This document shows, one piece after another, positions 44,162-52,586 of a DNA stretch of 64,000 nt. Position 1 is the first letter of the stretch, and each line of letters begins with the position of its first letter. Below the pieces are notes generated by a model. The model made no database searches. It was not told the origin of the DNA and saw nothing but the letters and a program-made list of their open reading frames with translations. The DNA is from an uncultured Acetatifactor sp. (GTDB taxonomy: Bacteria; Bacillota; Clostridia; Lachnospirales; Lachnospiraceae), in the NCBI GenBank assembly GCA_947629645.1, contig CANREV010000015.1:1-64000 (forward strand), written 5' to 3'. Made by a program: the position numbers and the translations under genes.

Positions 44162-45862
44162 TTGAAGTTTTTACTGGCAGCCATCAACGCGAAATACATC
44201 CATTCCAACCCCGCCATATACAGTCTCCGTGCCTGCGCGGGGGAAAAGCTTAAGCCCTGTATAGAGCTTGCGGAATATACCATCAACCAGCCGCTTCAGG
44301 AGATCATGGCGGATATCTACCGCCGCGGTCCCGATGCGGTGGGATTTTCCTGCTATATCTGGAATTGGGACATGGTGCGGCAGTTATTGGGAGAACTCCC
44401 CAAGGTGCTGCCTGATGCAGACTTATGGCTGGGGGGACCGGAAGTCAGCTATGACGCCGAAAAGATACTGGGGTCTTTTCCCTTTGTCCGGGGAATCATG
44501 GTGGGGGAGGGGGAAGCGGTCTTTCGGGAATTGATGGAATATTACGCTTACCGGGGAAAAAAGGTCCGGCGTCTGGAAGATATCCCGGGCCTGTGCCTCC
44601 GGTCCGGCTTTACCGCGCCCAGAACGCCGATGGATCTCAATGACATTCCTTTTCCCTATGAGGATCTGACCCCCTTCGCCAACAGGATCCTCTATTACGA
44701 GACCAGCCGGGGCTGTCCCTTTCGGTGCAGTTACTGTCTGTCTTCCATCGACAAGACGGTGCGTTTCCGTGACGTGAGTGTCGTAAAAAGAGAACTGCAG
44801 TTTTTCCTGGACCATAAAGTAAAACAAGTCAAATTTATAGATCGTACGTTTAACTGCCGGAAAGATCACGCTATGGCGATCTGGCGGTATCTCTATGAAA
44901 ATGACAATGACGTCACAAACTTTCACTTTGAGATTTCGGCGGATCTGCTGGATGAAGAGGAGATCGCGCTTTTACAGAAAATGCGGCCGGGGCTGGTCCA
45001 GCTGGAGATCGGGGTACAATCCGTGAATGCGGATACCCTGCGGGCGATCTGCAGGTCCACGGATCTTGACAGGCTGGAGGCTGCGGTGGAGGCCGTGCAC
45101 TGGGGGCGCAATATCCACCAGCATCTGGACCTGATAGCGGGTCTGCCTTATGAGGATTACGAGAGTTTTGGCCGTTCCTTCGACAGGGTGTACCGTATGA
45201 AGCCCCAGCAGCTGCAGCTGGGATTTCTCAAGGTGCTGAAAGGCTCCCCCATTCGGGAGAAAGCGGAAGAATACGGTATTTTTTCCCTGGACAGCCCTCC
45301 CTATGAGGTGCTGCGCACAAGGTGGCTTTCTTATGAGGAGGTTCTTAGGCTGAAGCGTGTGGAAGAAATGGTGGAACTGTATTATAACAGCAATCAGTTC
45401 ACCCGTACGCTGCCCCTGTTGGAAAGTGTCTTTGACAGCCCCTTTGCGATGTTTGAGGCGCTGGCGGATTTTTATGGGGAAAAAGGATACTTTACGAACA
45501 GCCCCGCCAGAGCCTATCGGTATCAGGCGCTGCTGGAATTTGCGGTATGGCGGGATCCCGGGAGGGAAGGGGTCTACAGAGAGCTTTTAACTTATGATAT
45601 GTACCTGAGGGAAAATCTGAAAAGCAGGCCGGAGTTTGCGAAGGATCTGACACCTTATAAGGACCGGGTGCGGGAATTTTTCAAACAGACGGGCAGGCCA
45701 AGGAACCTGACCCATCTGGAACCTTTTCATTATCCGGTCTGGGATACGGACGCTCTGAGAGCGGGAAAACGCAATGAAACGGAAGTGTTTGTGCTGTTTG
45801 ATTATGAAAGGCGCAGTCCTTTGACTTACGAGGCGGCAACGGAAAGGGACATCCGCGTATGA
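44162..45862 (+). CDS. B12-binding-domain radical SAM protein with DUF4080
   Basis: 566 residues from TTG 44162, about 7 nt after GGGGGA; the earlier TTG at 44126 lacks a ribosome site. An N-terminal cobalamin-binding-like domain (about 1-140) precedes the radical SAM core with Cys185, Cys189 and Cys192 (RGCPFRCSYC) and LQLEIGVQSVN-type barrel strands. The C-terminal part resembles DUF4080. The reaction is unknown; relatives are often annotated as putative methyltransferases. The exonuclease gene overlaps its stop by 4 nt. Confidence 0.9.
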   Translation: MKFLLAAINAKYIHSNPAIYSLRACAGEKLKPCIELAEYTINQPLQEIMADIYRRGPDAVGFSCYIWNWDMVRQLLGELPKVLPDADLWLGGPEVSYDAEKILGSFPFVRGIMVGEGEAVFRELMEYYAYRGKKVRRLEDIPGLCLRSGFTAPRTPMDLNDIPFPYEDLTPFANRILYYETSRGCPFRCSYCLSSIDKTVRFRDVSVVKRELQFFLDHKVKQVKFIDRTFNCRKDHAMAIWRYLYENDNDVTNFHFEISADLLDEEEIALLQKMRPGLVQLEIGVQSVNADTLRAICRSTDLDRLEAAVEAVHWGRNIHQHLDLIAGLPYEDYESFGRSFDRVYRMKPQQLQLGFLKVLKGSPIREKAEEYGIFSLDSPPYEVLRTRWLSYEEVLRLKRVEEMVELYYNSNQFTRTLPLLESVFDSPFAMFEALADFYGEKGYFTNSPARAYRYQALLEFAVWRDPGREGVYRELLTYDMYLRENLKSRPEFAKDLTPYKDRVREFFKQTGRPRNLTHLEPFHYPVWDTDALRAGKRNETEVFVLFDYERRSPLTYEAATERDIRV

Positions 45863-46590
45863 TGCAATCCTATATCAGTATCGATCTGGAAACTACGGGA
45901 CTGGATCCCAGGACAGATAAGATCATAGAGATCGGAGCGGTCAGAGTAACCAACGGACAGCGCGAAAGTACTTTTTCCGCTCTGGTAAATCCCGGCAGAA
46001 AGCTTGAGCGGCGGATCACGGAGCTCACCGGTATCCGGGACGGGGACTTGGAAGAGGCGCCCTACATCGAGGAAGTGCTGCCTTCGCTGTTTCAATTTAT
46101 GGGGGAACGGCCGCTTCTGGGACACAGTGTGCTCTTTGACTTTTCGTTCCTGAAACGGGCGGCGTCATATCAGAAGATCGCCTTTGAGCGGGAAGCGGTG
46201 GATACCTTAAAGATCGCAAGAAAATATCTGGCCGGACTGGAACACAGGAGCCTGGATTATCTCTGTCAGTATTACGGGATAGACCATCAGGCCCACAGAG
46301 CGCTGGCAGACGCCCTGGCAACGGACGCTCTCTACCGTAAACTGTCGGAATTGTTTGACGATGGAAAAGACGATCTGTTCCTGCCCAAACAACTGATCTA
46401 CCGCGTCAAAAAGGACGGTCCGCCCTCAAAATCCCAGAAATTAAAGTTATATCGTCTCCTGGAACAGCATAATATTAAACTGGACGCGGATGTGGAACGC
46501 CTCACCAGAAGCGAGGTCAGCCGCTATACGGACAAGATTCTCTCCGGCGCCATCAGATCTCAGGATACTGTTCCTTCAGATGCTTTGTGA
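45859..46590 (+). CDS. DnaQ-like 3'-5' exonuclease
   Basis: 243 residues. The DEDDh exonuclease motifs are visible: ExoI with Asp9 and Glu11 (SIDLETTG), ExoII around GHSVLFDFSFL, and ExoIII HRALADALAT with His and Asp. Residues after about 180 form an extra basic helical tail (SKSQKLKLYRLLEQHNI) of unknown role. It resembles stand-alone epsilon-type proofreading or repair exonucleases. Its 3' end overlaps the convergent gene at 46553 by 38 bp. Confidence 0.92.
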   Translation: MMQSYISIDLETTGLDPRTDKIIEIGAVRVTNGQRESTFSALVNPGRKLERRITELTGIRDGDLEEAPYIEEVLPSLFQFMGERPLLGHSVLFDFSFLKRAASYQKIAFEREAVDTLKIARKYLAGLEHRSLDYLCQYYGIDHQAHRALADALATDALYRKLSELFDDGKDDLFLPKQLIYRVKKDGPPSKSQKLKLYRLLEQHNIKLDADVERLTRSEVSRYTDKILSGAIRSQDTVPSDAL

Positions 46591-47167
46591 TGACAGCGCT
46601 GTTGGAGGAACGCAGATTGGCGGCGGTGTCCAAAAGTCCTCTGATTTTTTCGTTTTCACCCTGCGAGGCGTAATATTCCGCCAGCCGGTAATAGGTACGG
46701 CTGATATCCGTGTTGGTTTTGACGGCGAATTCCATCAGGGGAACCGCCTCCTTTGCGTATCCGCCATCGATCAGGATGTCCGCCCACTTCTGCAGGGTGC
46801 GCACTAACAGCGTATAATTCTGATCGTACTCCGTCAAAAGCGTGATGTTGGCGGTGCCGTATTCCAGTTTCAGATCCGTGTTGGAAAAACCGGTGAGATT
46901 AACGATCTTCTGGGCGGACAGAGTCTCCATGATATGGATGCATTCCTGAACCGCCTCATCCTCCTGCAGGAGATGTGTGGGAAAACGTTCCAGAGGGATA
47001 CTGAGATAATTCAGGTTGTCCAGAGTTTTCCTGCGGACGGAGTTGGCCAGCCTCTCCCGCTCCCAGAAATTCTTTTCTTTTTCCTTTGCAGATTTTGACT
47101 GTCGTTTGATATTGTAGGCTATGATCAGACACAGGGTAATAAAACTTGCAAAAAAAGGCAAATTCAT
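46553..47167 (-). CDS. Membrane-anchored TPR-like protein of unknown function
   Basis: 204 residues on the minus strand, with AAAGGA about 9 nt before the ATG. The N-terminal 18 residues are hydrophobic, followed by a strongly basic/charged segment. The last 70 residues (YAKEAVPLMEFAVKTN, RTYYRLAEYYASQGENEK) look like two TPR repeats. It is probably anchored with its body in the cytoplasm. It overlaps the 3' end of the exonuclease gene by 38 bp tail to tail. Confidence 0.75.
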   Translation of the reverse strand: MNLPFFASFITLCLIIAYNIKRQSKSAKEKEKNFWERERLANSVRRKTLDNLNYLSIPLERFPTHLLQEDEAVQECIHIMETLSAQKIVNLTGFSNTDLKLEYGTANITLLTEYDQNYTLLVRTLQKWADILIDGGYAKEAVPLMEFAVKTNTDISRTYYRLAEYYASQGENEKIRGLLDTAANLRSSNSAVITKHLKEQYPEI

Positions 47168-47213
47168 ATATAATATCCTTTCAGAGTTTTAATGTTTCAG
47201 AGGACAATGTCTC

Positions 47214-47321
47214 ATGTTAAATTTAAATAACAAAAAGACCAGACAGCGCGTTTCGGCTGTGATCATCGCCGTTATTGTGCTTGCCATGATCATACCTACT
47301 TTATCATATTTTTTCTTTTAA
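47214..47321 (+). CDS. 35-residue single-helix membrane protein
   Basis: An unlisted small gene: ATG 47214 with AGAGGA about 9 nt upstream and TAA at 47319-47321. A basic head (NLNNKKTRQR) precedes one hydrophobic helix ending in aromatic residues. This charge pattern and size resemble small membrane proteins such as Prli42 of the Listeria stressosome, but the sequence match is too short to assign. It is divergent from the TPR-like gene and upstream of the VanW gene. Confidence 0.55.
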   Translation: MLNLNNKKTRQRVSAVIIAVIVLAMIIPTLSYFFF

Positions 47322-47424
47322 TTCAATGTCATGATACCGGTTCAGCCAGATGCACGGCGGGGAAAGCGCCCGCGGGCGGCTTTGCGAATGGCGCGGCTGA
47401 ACTGCTGCGAGTGAGGGAAAGGTT

Positions 47425-48903
47425 ATGAAAAAATGTTTCAGGTGCGGATTTTTTGCACTTCTTGCGGCCGCTATGGTATTTATCTATCCTGCAACGGCCC
47501 AGGCGAAAGAACAGACTGGAAAGATTAAGACAGGCATTTACGCCGATGACATAGACCTGTCCGGTATGACGGTGGAACAGGCGGACGCGGCGTTAAACGT
47601 TTATGTGGAAAGCCTGCGGGATACGCAGATCACGCTGATTGCGGGGGGAGATCACCCTGTAGTGGTGACTGCCGGTGATCTGGGAGTAAAATGGGTCAAT
47701 ACTGATCTGGCGCAGGAAGCTGTGGAAGTTGGCACTCACGGCAATGTCGTGGAACGGTATAAGATTTTAAGAGATCTGGAACACGAGAATCTGGTCTATC
47801 CCATTGAACTTGACTTTGATTTACAGGCCATCAATGATGTGCTGACAAATCAATGCGTCCGATACGATGTGAAAGCGGTCAACATGGGATTGAAACGTGA
47901 AAACGGATCGTTTCAGATCGTGGAAGGCCAGACAGGTTATTCTCTCGATGTGGAGACTTCCATTGACCTGATCTATGACTATCTCACAGGGGAATGGGAC
48001 CACAAGCCCTGTCAGATCGCGTTGGATATCGCGGTGGAAGAGCCCAGAGGCAGCGCGGAGGAACTGGCGCAGGTTCAGGATGTGCTGGGGACTTTCACTA
48101 CTTCTTATTCCACTTCCAGCCGTGACCGGAGCGCCAATGTGGAAAATGGCTGCCGTCTGATCAACGGCATCACGCTTTACCCTGGGGAAGAGTTTTCCAC
48201 CTACCAGATGGTAGCGCCTTTTACGGAGGCCAACGGTTATTATATGGCGGGTTCCTATGTCAATGGCAAAGTTGTGGACAGTCTTGGCGGCGGTATCTGT
48301 CAGGTATCTACCACTTTATACAATGCTGTCCTGCTCTCAGAGCTGGAGGTGACGGAGCGCCACAACCATTCCATGATAGTGAATTATGTAGATCCCTCCG
48401 CTGACGCCGCTATTGCAGAAAGCTCAGGCAAGGATTTCAAATTTGTGAATAATCTGGAATATCCTATCTATATTGAGGGATATACCGAAAACAAAAAGAT
48501 CACCTTTAACATTTACGGTAAGGAGACCAGGGATCCCGGCCATCAGGTGCGTTATGAGAGCGAAGTGCTGGAGGTTATCAATCCTACTACGGACACACTT
48601 TACGCGGATGCTTCCCAGCCGGTCGGCTATGTGGCTGTAGCAGAAAGCGCTCATATCGGATATAAGGCAAGGCTTTGGAAAATTGTGACGGAAAACGGGG
48701 CAGAGGTAAGTCGCACCCAGATTAACAGCAGCAGCTATAAGATGACGCCCAGAAGCGCTGTGGTAGGTACGGCGACTGCGGACCCCAACGCGTACAATGA
48801 GATTATGGCGGCCATAGGCACGGGAAACCTGGATCATGTGCGGAATGTGGCGGCCATGCTGACAACGCCGCCAATCTATGAGGAAGAGAACCAGGAAGAG
48901 TAA
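47425..48903 (+). CDS. VanW family protein with peptidoglycan-binding-like domains
   Basis: 492 residues. A signal peptide (about 1-28, cleavage after AQA) is followed by two repeated domains of the putative peptidoglycan-binding type (GIYADDIDLSGMTVEQADAAL) and then the VanW domain (YPGEEFSTYQMV, GGGICQVSTTLYNAVLLS, ERHNHS). The protein should be secreted or remain at the cell wall. VanW is named after glycopeptide-resistance loci, but no van genes are present here, and its role is not known. Confidence 0.92.
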   Translation: MKKCFRCGFFALLAAAMVFIYPATAQAKEQTGKIKTGIYADDIDLSGMTVEQADAALNVYVESLRDTQITLIAGGDHPVVVTAGDLGVKWVNTDLAQEAVEVGTHGNVVERYKILRDLEHENLVYPIELDFDLQAINDVLTNQCVRYDVKAVNMGLKRENGSFQIVEGQTGYSLDVETSIDLIYDYLTGEWDHKPCQIALDIAVEEPRGSAEELAQVQDVLGTFTTSYSTSSRDRSANVENGCRLINGITLYPGEEFSTYQMVAPFTEANGYYMAGSYVNGKVVDSLGGGICQVSTTLYNAVLLSELEVTERHNHSMIVNYVDPSADAAIAESSGKDFKFVNNLEYPIYIEGYTENKKITFNIYGKETRDPGHQVRYESEVLEVINPTTDTLYADASQPVGYVAVAESAHIGYKARLWKIVTENGAEVSRTQINSSSYKMTPRSAVVGTATADPNAYNEIMAAIGTGNLDHVRNVAAMLTTPPIYEEENQEE

Positions 48904-48923
48904 GGCCGGAGATCATAACAGAG

Positions 48924-49949
48924 ATGAAGATCGGGAAAGTATCGGTGAATGTCTTAAAAAGATCTGTTTTAAGGCAGATCAAAACAACCGGAAATGAAGT
49001 GAGAAGTGGCGCAGGAATAGGGGAAGATTGCGCCATTTTCTCGTTTCCCGACGGGTGTATGGCGGTTTCCTGCGTCCAGGAGGCTGCAGTCGCGGTGAAG
49101 GCGGATGCGGGCGAAACGCTCTCTGCCGAGAAGCGCACAATGACTCAGCTGATTCAGAAATGCGCCAACAATCTGGCAGTCAGGGGAGCGGAACCTGCAG
49201 CCGCCATGATAGTCCTGCTGATCCCCGAAGATTTGGAAGAACCTGTCCTGAAAGAAATCATGGAGGATGCCCAAAGGGTTTGTGAAGGCTTAAAGATGCA
49301 GATCGCCGGAGGACAGACGAGAGTTACCGCCGGCGTTACAATGCCCTATGCGGTGGTGACAGGGATCGGAAAACTGCGGCCGGAAGTACATAACAGCCTG
49401 CGGGGTGTGCAGGCGGGTCAGGATATAGTCGTCAGCAAATGGATCGGTCTGGAAGGCACGGCATTTCTGGCGAAAAGATACGGCAGGGAACTGCTGCAAA
49501 GATGTCCCGCTTATCTGGTGGAGGAGGCGGCAGGCTTTGACAGATATCTGTCCGTCATACCGGAGGCCGCAGTCGCCGTGAAGTCCGGTGCGTGCGCGAT
49601 GCATGACGCTTCTGAAGGCGGTATCTTCGGAGCTCTCTGGGAGTTAGCGGAGAGAGCAGGCGCCGGCTTAACCATCGATTTGAGAAAATTGCCTCTGCGT
49701 CAGGAGACGGTAGAGGTTTGTGAATGTTGTAATGTGAATCCTTATGAATTGCTCTGCGGCGGAAGCCTTATCATAACCTGCGCTGACGGCAACGCGTTGA
49801 CATCGAAGCTGGAGGCGGCAGGGATTCCTGCGGTAACAGTGGGGAAAGTGACGGACGGCAAAGACAGGATTTTGCGAAATGATGATGAGGTCCGGTATAT
49901 GGACCGGCCTAAAAATGATGAGATTTATGGAGGTTTTAAGAAGTCATGA
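48924..49949 (+). CDS. AIR synthase-related protein (PurM/HypE-like fold)
   Basis: 341 residues. The N-terminal half has the ATP-binding PurM-like pattern (GAGIGEDCAIF, NLAVRGAEPAAAMIVLLIP, GGQTRV), and the C-terminal half has MHDASEGGIFGALWELAE and PYELLCGGSLIITC. This matches the HypE/hydrogenase-maturation-related group, but the C-terminal cysteine motif of true HypE is not seen and no hyp genes are present. It overlaps the Lrp gene by 4 nt. Confidence 0.88.
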   Translation: MKIGKVSVNVLKRSVLRQIKTTGNEVRSGAGIGEDCAIFSFPDGCMAVSCVQEAAVAVKADAGETLSAEKRTMTQLIQKCANNLAVRGAEPAAAMIVLLIPEDLEEPVLKEIMEDAQRVCEGLKMQIAGGQTRVTAGVTMPYAVVTGIGKLRPEVHNSLRGVQAGQDIVVSKWIGLEGTAFLAKRYGRELLQRCPAYLVEEAAGFDRYLSVIPEAAVAVKSGACAMHDASEGGIFGALWELAERAGAGLTIDLRKLPLRQETVEVCECCNVNPYELLCGGSLIITCADGNALTSKLEAAGIPAVTVGKVTDGKDRILRNDDEVRYMDRPKNDEIYGGFKKS

Positions 49950-50428
49950 GAGAAGAATTACTGGCAATCATTGAAAAAAACAGCCGCATCGACTTAAAGG
50001 AACTGGCAGTCATCCTGGGCGTGGAGGAAGCGGATGTAGTCAGCGAACTGGCAGCCTTGGAAGCAGAAGGCGTAATCTGTGGATACCATACGCTGATCGA
50101 CTGGGAAAAGACCAGCAATGAGAAGGTGTCCGCGCTGATCGAAGTCCGGGTGGCTCCGCAGCGCGGTCAGGGGTTTGATAACGTGGCGGAGCGTATTTAC
50201 CGCTATCCGGAGGTCAGAAGCGTCTATCTGATGTCGGGCGGCTACGACCTGATGGTCATTCTGGAAGGAAAGACCCTTCGGGAAGTCTCGAATTTTGTAT
50301 CCGACAAGCTTTCCACGCTGGACGCCGTTCTGAGCACAGCCACCCATTTTATCTTAAAGAAATACAAGGATCACGGAACCGTGATATCCCAGAAAAAAGA
50401 AGATGAGAGGGAGATGATCACACCATGA
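49946..50428 (+). CDS. Lrp/AsnC family transcriptional regulator
   Basis: 160 residues. The N-terminal winged HTH (IDLKELAVILGVEEADVVSEL) and the C-terminal ligand-binding RAM domain (ALIEVRVAPQRG, VRSVYLMSGGYDLMVIL) are both present. It overlaps the aminotransferase gene by 4 nt, so it probably senses an amino acid and controls this operon. Confidence 0.92.
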   Translation: MREELLAIIEKNSRIDLKELAVILGVEEADVVSELAALEAEGVICGYHTLIDWEKTSNEKVSALIEVRVAPQRGQGFDNVAERIYRYPEVRSVYLMSGGYDLMVILEGKTLREVSNFVSDKLSTLDAVLSTATHFILKKYKDHGTVISQKKEDEREMITP

Positions 50429-51603
50429 GAAATCCCATAGCAGACAAAGTCGCAGGAATCAAACCTTCAGGAATCCGTAAGTTTTTTGATATTGTGAGCG
50501 AGATGAAAGACGCTATTTCCCTCGGTGTGGGCGAACCTGATTTCGACACGCCCTGGCATATCAGGGATGAGGGGATCTACTCTCTGGAGAAGGGCAGGAC
50601 TTTCTATACCTCTAACGCAGGTCTTAAGGAGCTGCGTCAGGAGATCAGCAATTATATCAAGAGAAAACAGGGTGTTTTTTATGAACCGTTAAAAGAGGTG
50701 CTGATCACAGTCGGCGGTTCCGAGGCCATTGATATGGGACTTCGCGCCATGGTGAATCCCGGTGATGAAGTGCTCATTCCTCAGCCCAGTTATGTATCCT
50801 ATGAGCCCTGTGCCATTCTGGCGGGGGCAAAGCCGGTGATCATTAACCTGAAAGCGGAGAATGAATTCAGGCTGACGGCGGAAGAATTGGAAGAAGCGAT
50901 CACGGAGAAGACCAAAATCCTGATTCTTCCTTTTCCCAACAATCCTACCGGAGCCATCATGGAGAGAAAGGATCTGGAAGCGATCGCCGAGGTGATCCTC
51001 AAACATGATCTGTTTGTCCTGTCTGATGAGATCTACTCGGAACTGACCTATAAGGAGAAGCATGTGTCCATCGTTGAAATCCCCGGCATGAGGGAGCGCA
51101 CGATCCTCATCAACGGTTTTTCCAAAGCTTATGCCATGACAGGGTGGAGGCTGGGATATGCCTGCGGGCCTGAACTGATCATACAGCAGATGACAAAACT
51201 GCACCAGTTCGCCATTATGTGCGCGCCCACAACGAGCCAGTATGCGGCGGTGGAGGCGCTGAAAAACGGTGATGACGATGTGCTGGAAATGAGGACGGCT
51301 TATAATCAGCGGAGAAGGTTTTTGATGAACGCCTTTCGGGAGATGGGGCTGGAATGTTTTGAGCCTTACGGCGCATTTTATGTATTCCCCTGCATCAGGG
51401 AATTCGGGATGACCAGCGATGAGTTCGCCACCAGATTTCTGGAGGAGGAGAAGGTGGCTGTGGTTCCGGGCACCGCTTTCGGCGATTGCGGAGAAGGATT
51501 CTTAAGAATATCCTACGCGTATTCTTTGGAAAATCTGAAGGTGGCCATCGGACGGCTGGAACATTTTATAAAAAAACTGCGGGAAGAACAGAAAGGCAAT
51601 TAG
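50425..51603 (+). CDS. PLP-dependent aminotransferase, class I/II
   Basis: 392 residues of fold type I. Visible are SLGVGEPDFDTPWHI near the N terminus, FPNNPTGA with its substrate-proximal Asn, SDEIYSEL with the pyridine-binding Asp and Tyr, and the Schiff-base lysine in NGFSKAYAMTGWRLGY. It probably acts on aromatic or branched amino acids or aspartate, but the donor is not decidable here. It is coupled to the Lrp regulator. Confidence 0.93.
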   Translation: MRNPIADKVAGIKPSGIRKFFDIVSEMKDAISLGVGEPDFDTPWHIRDEGIYSLEKGRTFYTSNAGLKELRQEISNYIKRKQGVFYEPLKEVLITVGGSEAIDMGLRAMVNPGDEVLIPQPSYVSYEPCAILAGAKPVIINLKAENEFRLTAEELEEAITEKTKILILPFPNNPTGAIMERKDLEAIAEVILKHDLFVLSDEIYSELTYKEKHVSIVEIPGMRERTILINGFSKAYAMTGWRLGYACGPELIIQQMTKLHQFAIMCAPTTSQYAAVEALKNGDDDVLEMRTAYNQRRRFLMNAFREMGLECFEPYGAFYVFPCIREFGMTSDEFATRFLEEEKVAVVPGTAFGDCGEGFLRISYAYSLENLKVAIGRLEHFIKKLREEQKGN

Positions 51604-52101
51604 ATGCATATCATATTACATCAGCCGGAAATTCCGGGAAATACCGGAAATATTGGACGTACCTGTGTTGCAACAGGTACGTCGCTTCATCTTATAGAGC
51701 CTCTCGGTTTTCGGCTGGATGAGAAGTCGATCCGGCGGGCGGGCATGGACTACTGGAAAGACCTGGACGTCTCCAGATATGTAAATTTTGAGGAATTTAA
51801 ACGGCAGCATTGCAATGCGAGGATCTGGATGGCCACCACAAAGGCAAGGCGAACCTACACGGAAGTCAGGTATGAACCGGATGATTATATCATGTTTGGC
51901 AAAGAAAGCGCGGGCATTCCCGAGGAGATTCTGGTGGAACATGAGGAAAACTGTATCAGGATTCCCATGCTGCCGTCTATCCGCTCCCTGAATCTTTCCA
52001 ACGCCGTTTCCATTGTCCTGTATGAAGCGTTGCGCCAGAATGGATTTGAACAGATGCAGACGAAGGGGAAACTGCATAGATTACAGTGGAAAGAAGAATA
52101 A
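51604..52101 (+). CDS. trmL: tRNA (cytidine/uridine-2'-O)-methyltransferase TrmL
   Basis: A 165-residue SPOUT methyltransferase. The three SPOUT motifs are LHQPEIPGNTGNIGRTC, MFGKESAGIPEEIL and IPMLPSIRSLNLSNAVSIVL, forming the trefoil knot that binds SAM. TrmL methylates the ribose of tRNA wobble position 34. The ATG directly follows the TAG of the aminotransferase, so translation is probably coupled. Confidence 0.95.
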   Translation: MHIILHQPEIPGNTGNIGRTCVATGTSLHLIEPLGFRLDEKSIRRAGMDYWKDLDVSRYVNFEEFKRQHCNARIWMATTKARRTYTEVRYEPDDYIMFGKESAGIPEEILVEHEENCIRIPMLPSIRSLNLSNAVSIVLYEALRQNGFEQMQTKGKLHRLQWKEE

Positions 52102-52106
52102 ACAGC

Positions 52107-52135
52107 TTGCTATTTTCGTATAAAATATCTATAAT
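52107..52135 (+). promoter_or_regulatory. Sigma-A type promoter of the Hpt/FapA-like/HD-GYP operon
   Basis: TTGCTA (52107-52112) and TATAAT (52130-52135) have ideal 17-nt spacing. The Hpt gene starts at 52200 with GGAGG 8 nt upstream. Confidence 0.75.
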
Positions 52136-52199
52136 AAAAACGAGGTTCATCATTTTTTTTGGGCAATATACCTTACAGTATGGGCGAGGAGGAAATACA

Positions 52200-52553
52200 A
52201 TGTCATTACAAGAGTGTTATGCTGCTTTAGAGGGCGATTTTGAAGGGACGCTGGGACGTCTGTGCAGTGAAAAGCTGGTGGAGCGTTTTGCACTGAAATT
52301 TCTGGCGGATGAAAGTTATCCTGCTCTTATCAAGGCTATGCAGCAGGGAGACTATGAGGAGGCGTTCCGTGCGGCCCACACACTCAAAGGCGTAGGCCTG
52401 AATCTGGGATTCACCAGACTGCATGAGGCAAGCGATCTTTTGACGGAAGCGCTCCGCGGAGGCAGGAAGCCGGAAGACGATTCGCTGCTGGAAAAAGTCA
52501 CGGCGGAATATAATAAAACGGTAGCGGTGCTGAAAGAGTATCAGGGAGCCTGA
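52200..52553 (+). CDS. Stand-alone histidine phosphotransfer (Hpt) protein
   Basis: 117 residues from ATG 52200. A four-helix Hpt domain with the phospho-histidine at His60 (AAHTLKGVGLNLG). Free Hpt proteins shuttle phosphate between receiver domains. It begins an operon whose last gene is an HD-GYP regulator. The two hybrid kinases at 318 and 17174 have receivers but no Hpt, so it is a candidate intermediate for them. Confidence 0.93.
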   Translation: MSLQECYAALEGDFEGTLGRLCSEKLVERFALKFLADESYPALIKAMQQGDYEEAFRAAHTLKGVGLNLGFTRLHEASDLLTEALRGGRKPEDDSLLEKVTAEYNKTVAVLKEYQGA

Positions 52554-52586
52554 GATTACAGACAGGGATGAAATCGGAGTGGGAAG

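Noticed and set aside
47425..48903. Vancomycin resistance locus suggested by VanW
   Set aside because: No vanHAX, vanS/R or ligase genes are present. VanW-domain proteins are widespread in Clostridia without resistance.
48924..49949. Naming the AIR-synthase-related protein hypE
   Set aside because: The C-terminal cysteine motif of HypE is absent and no hydrogenase maturation genes are near.
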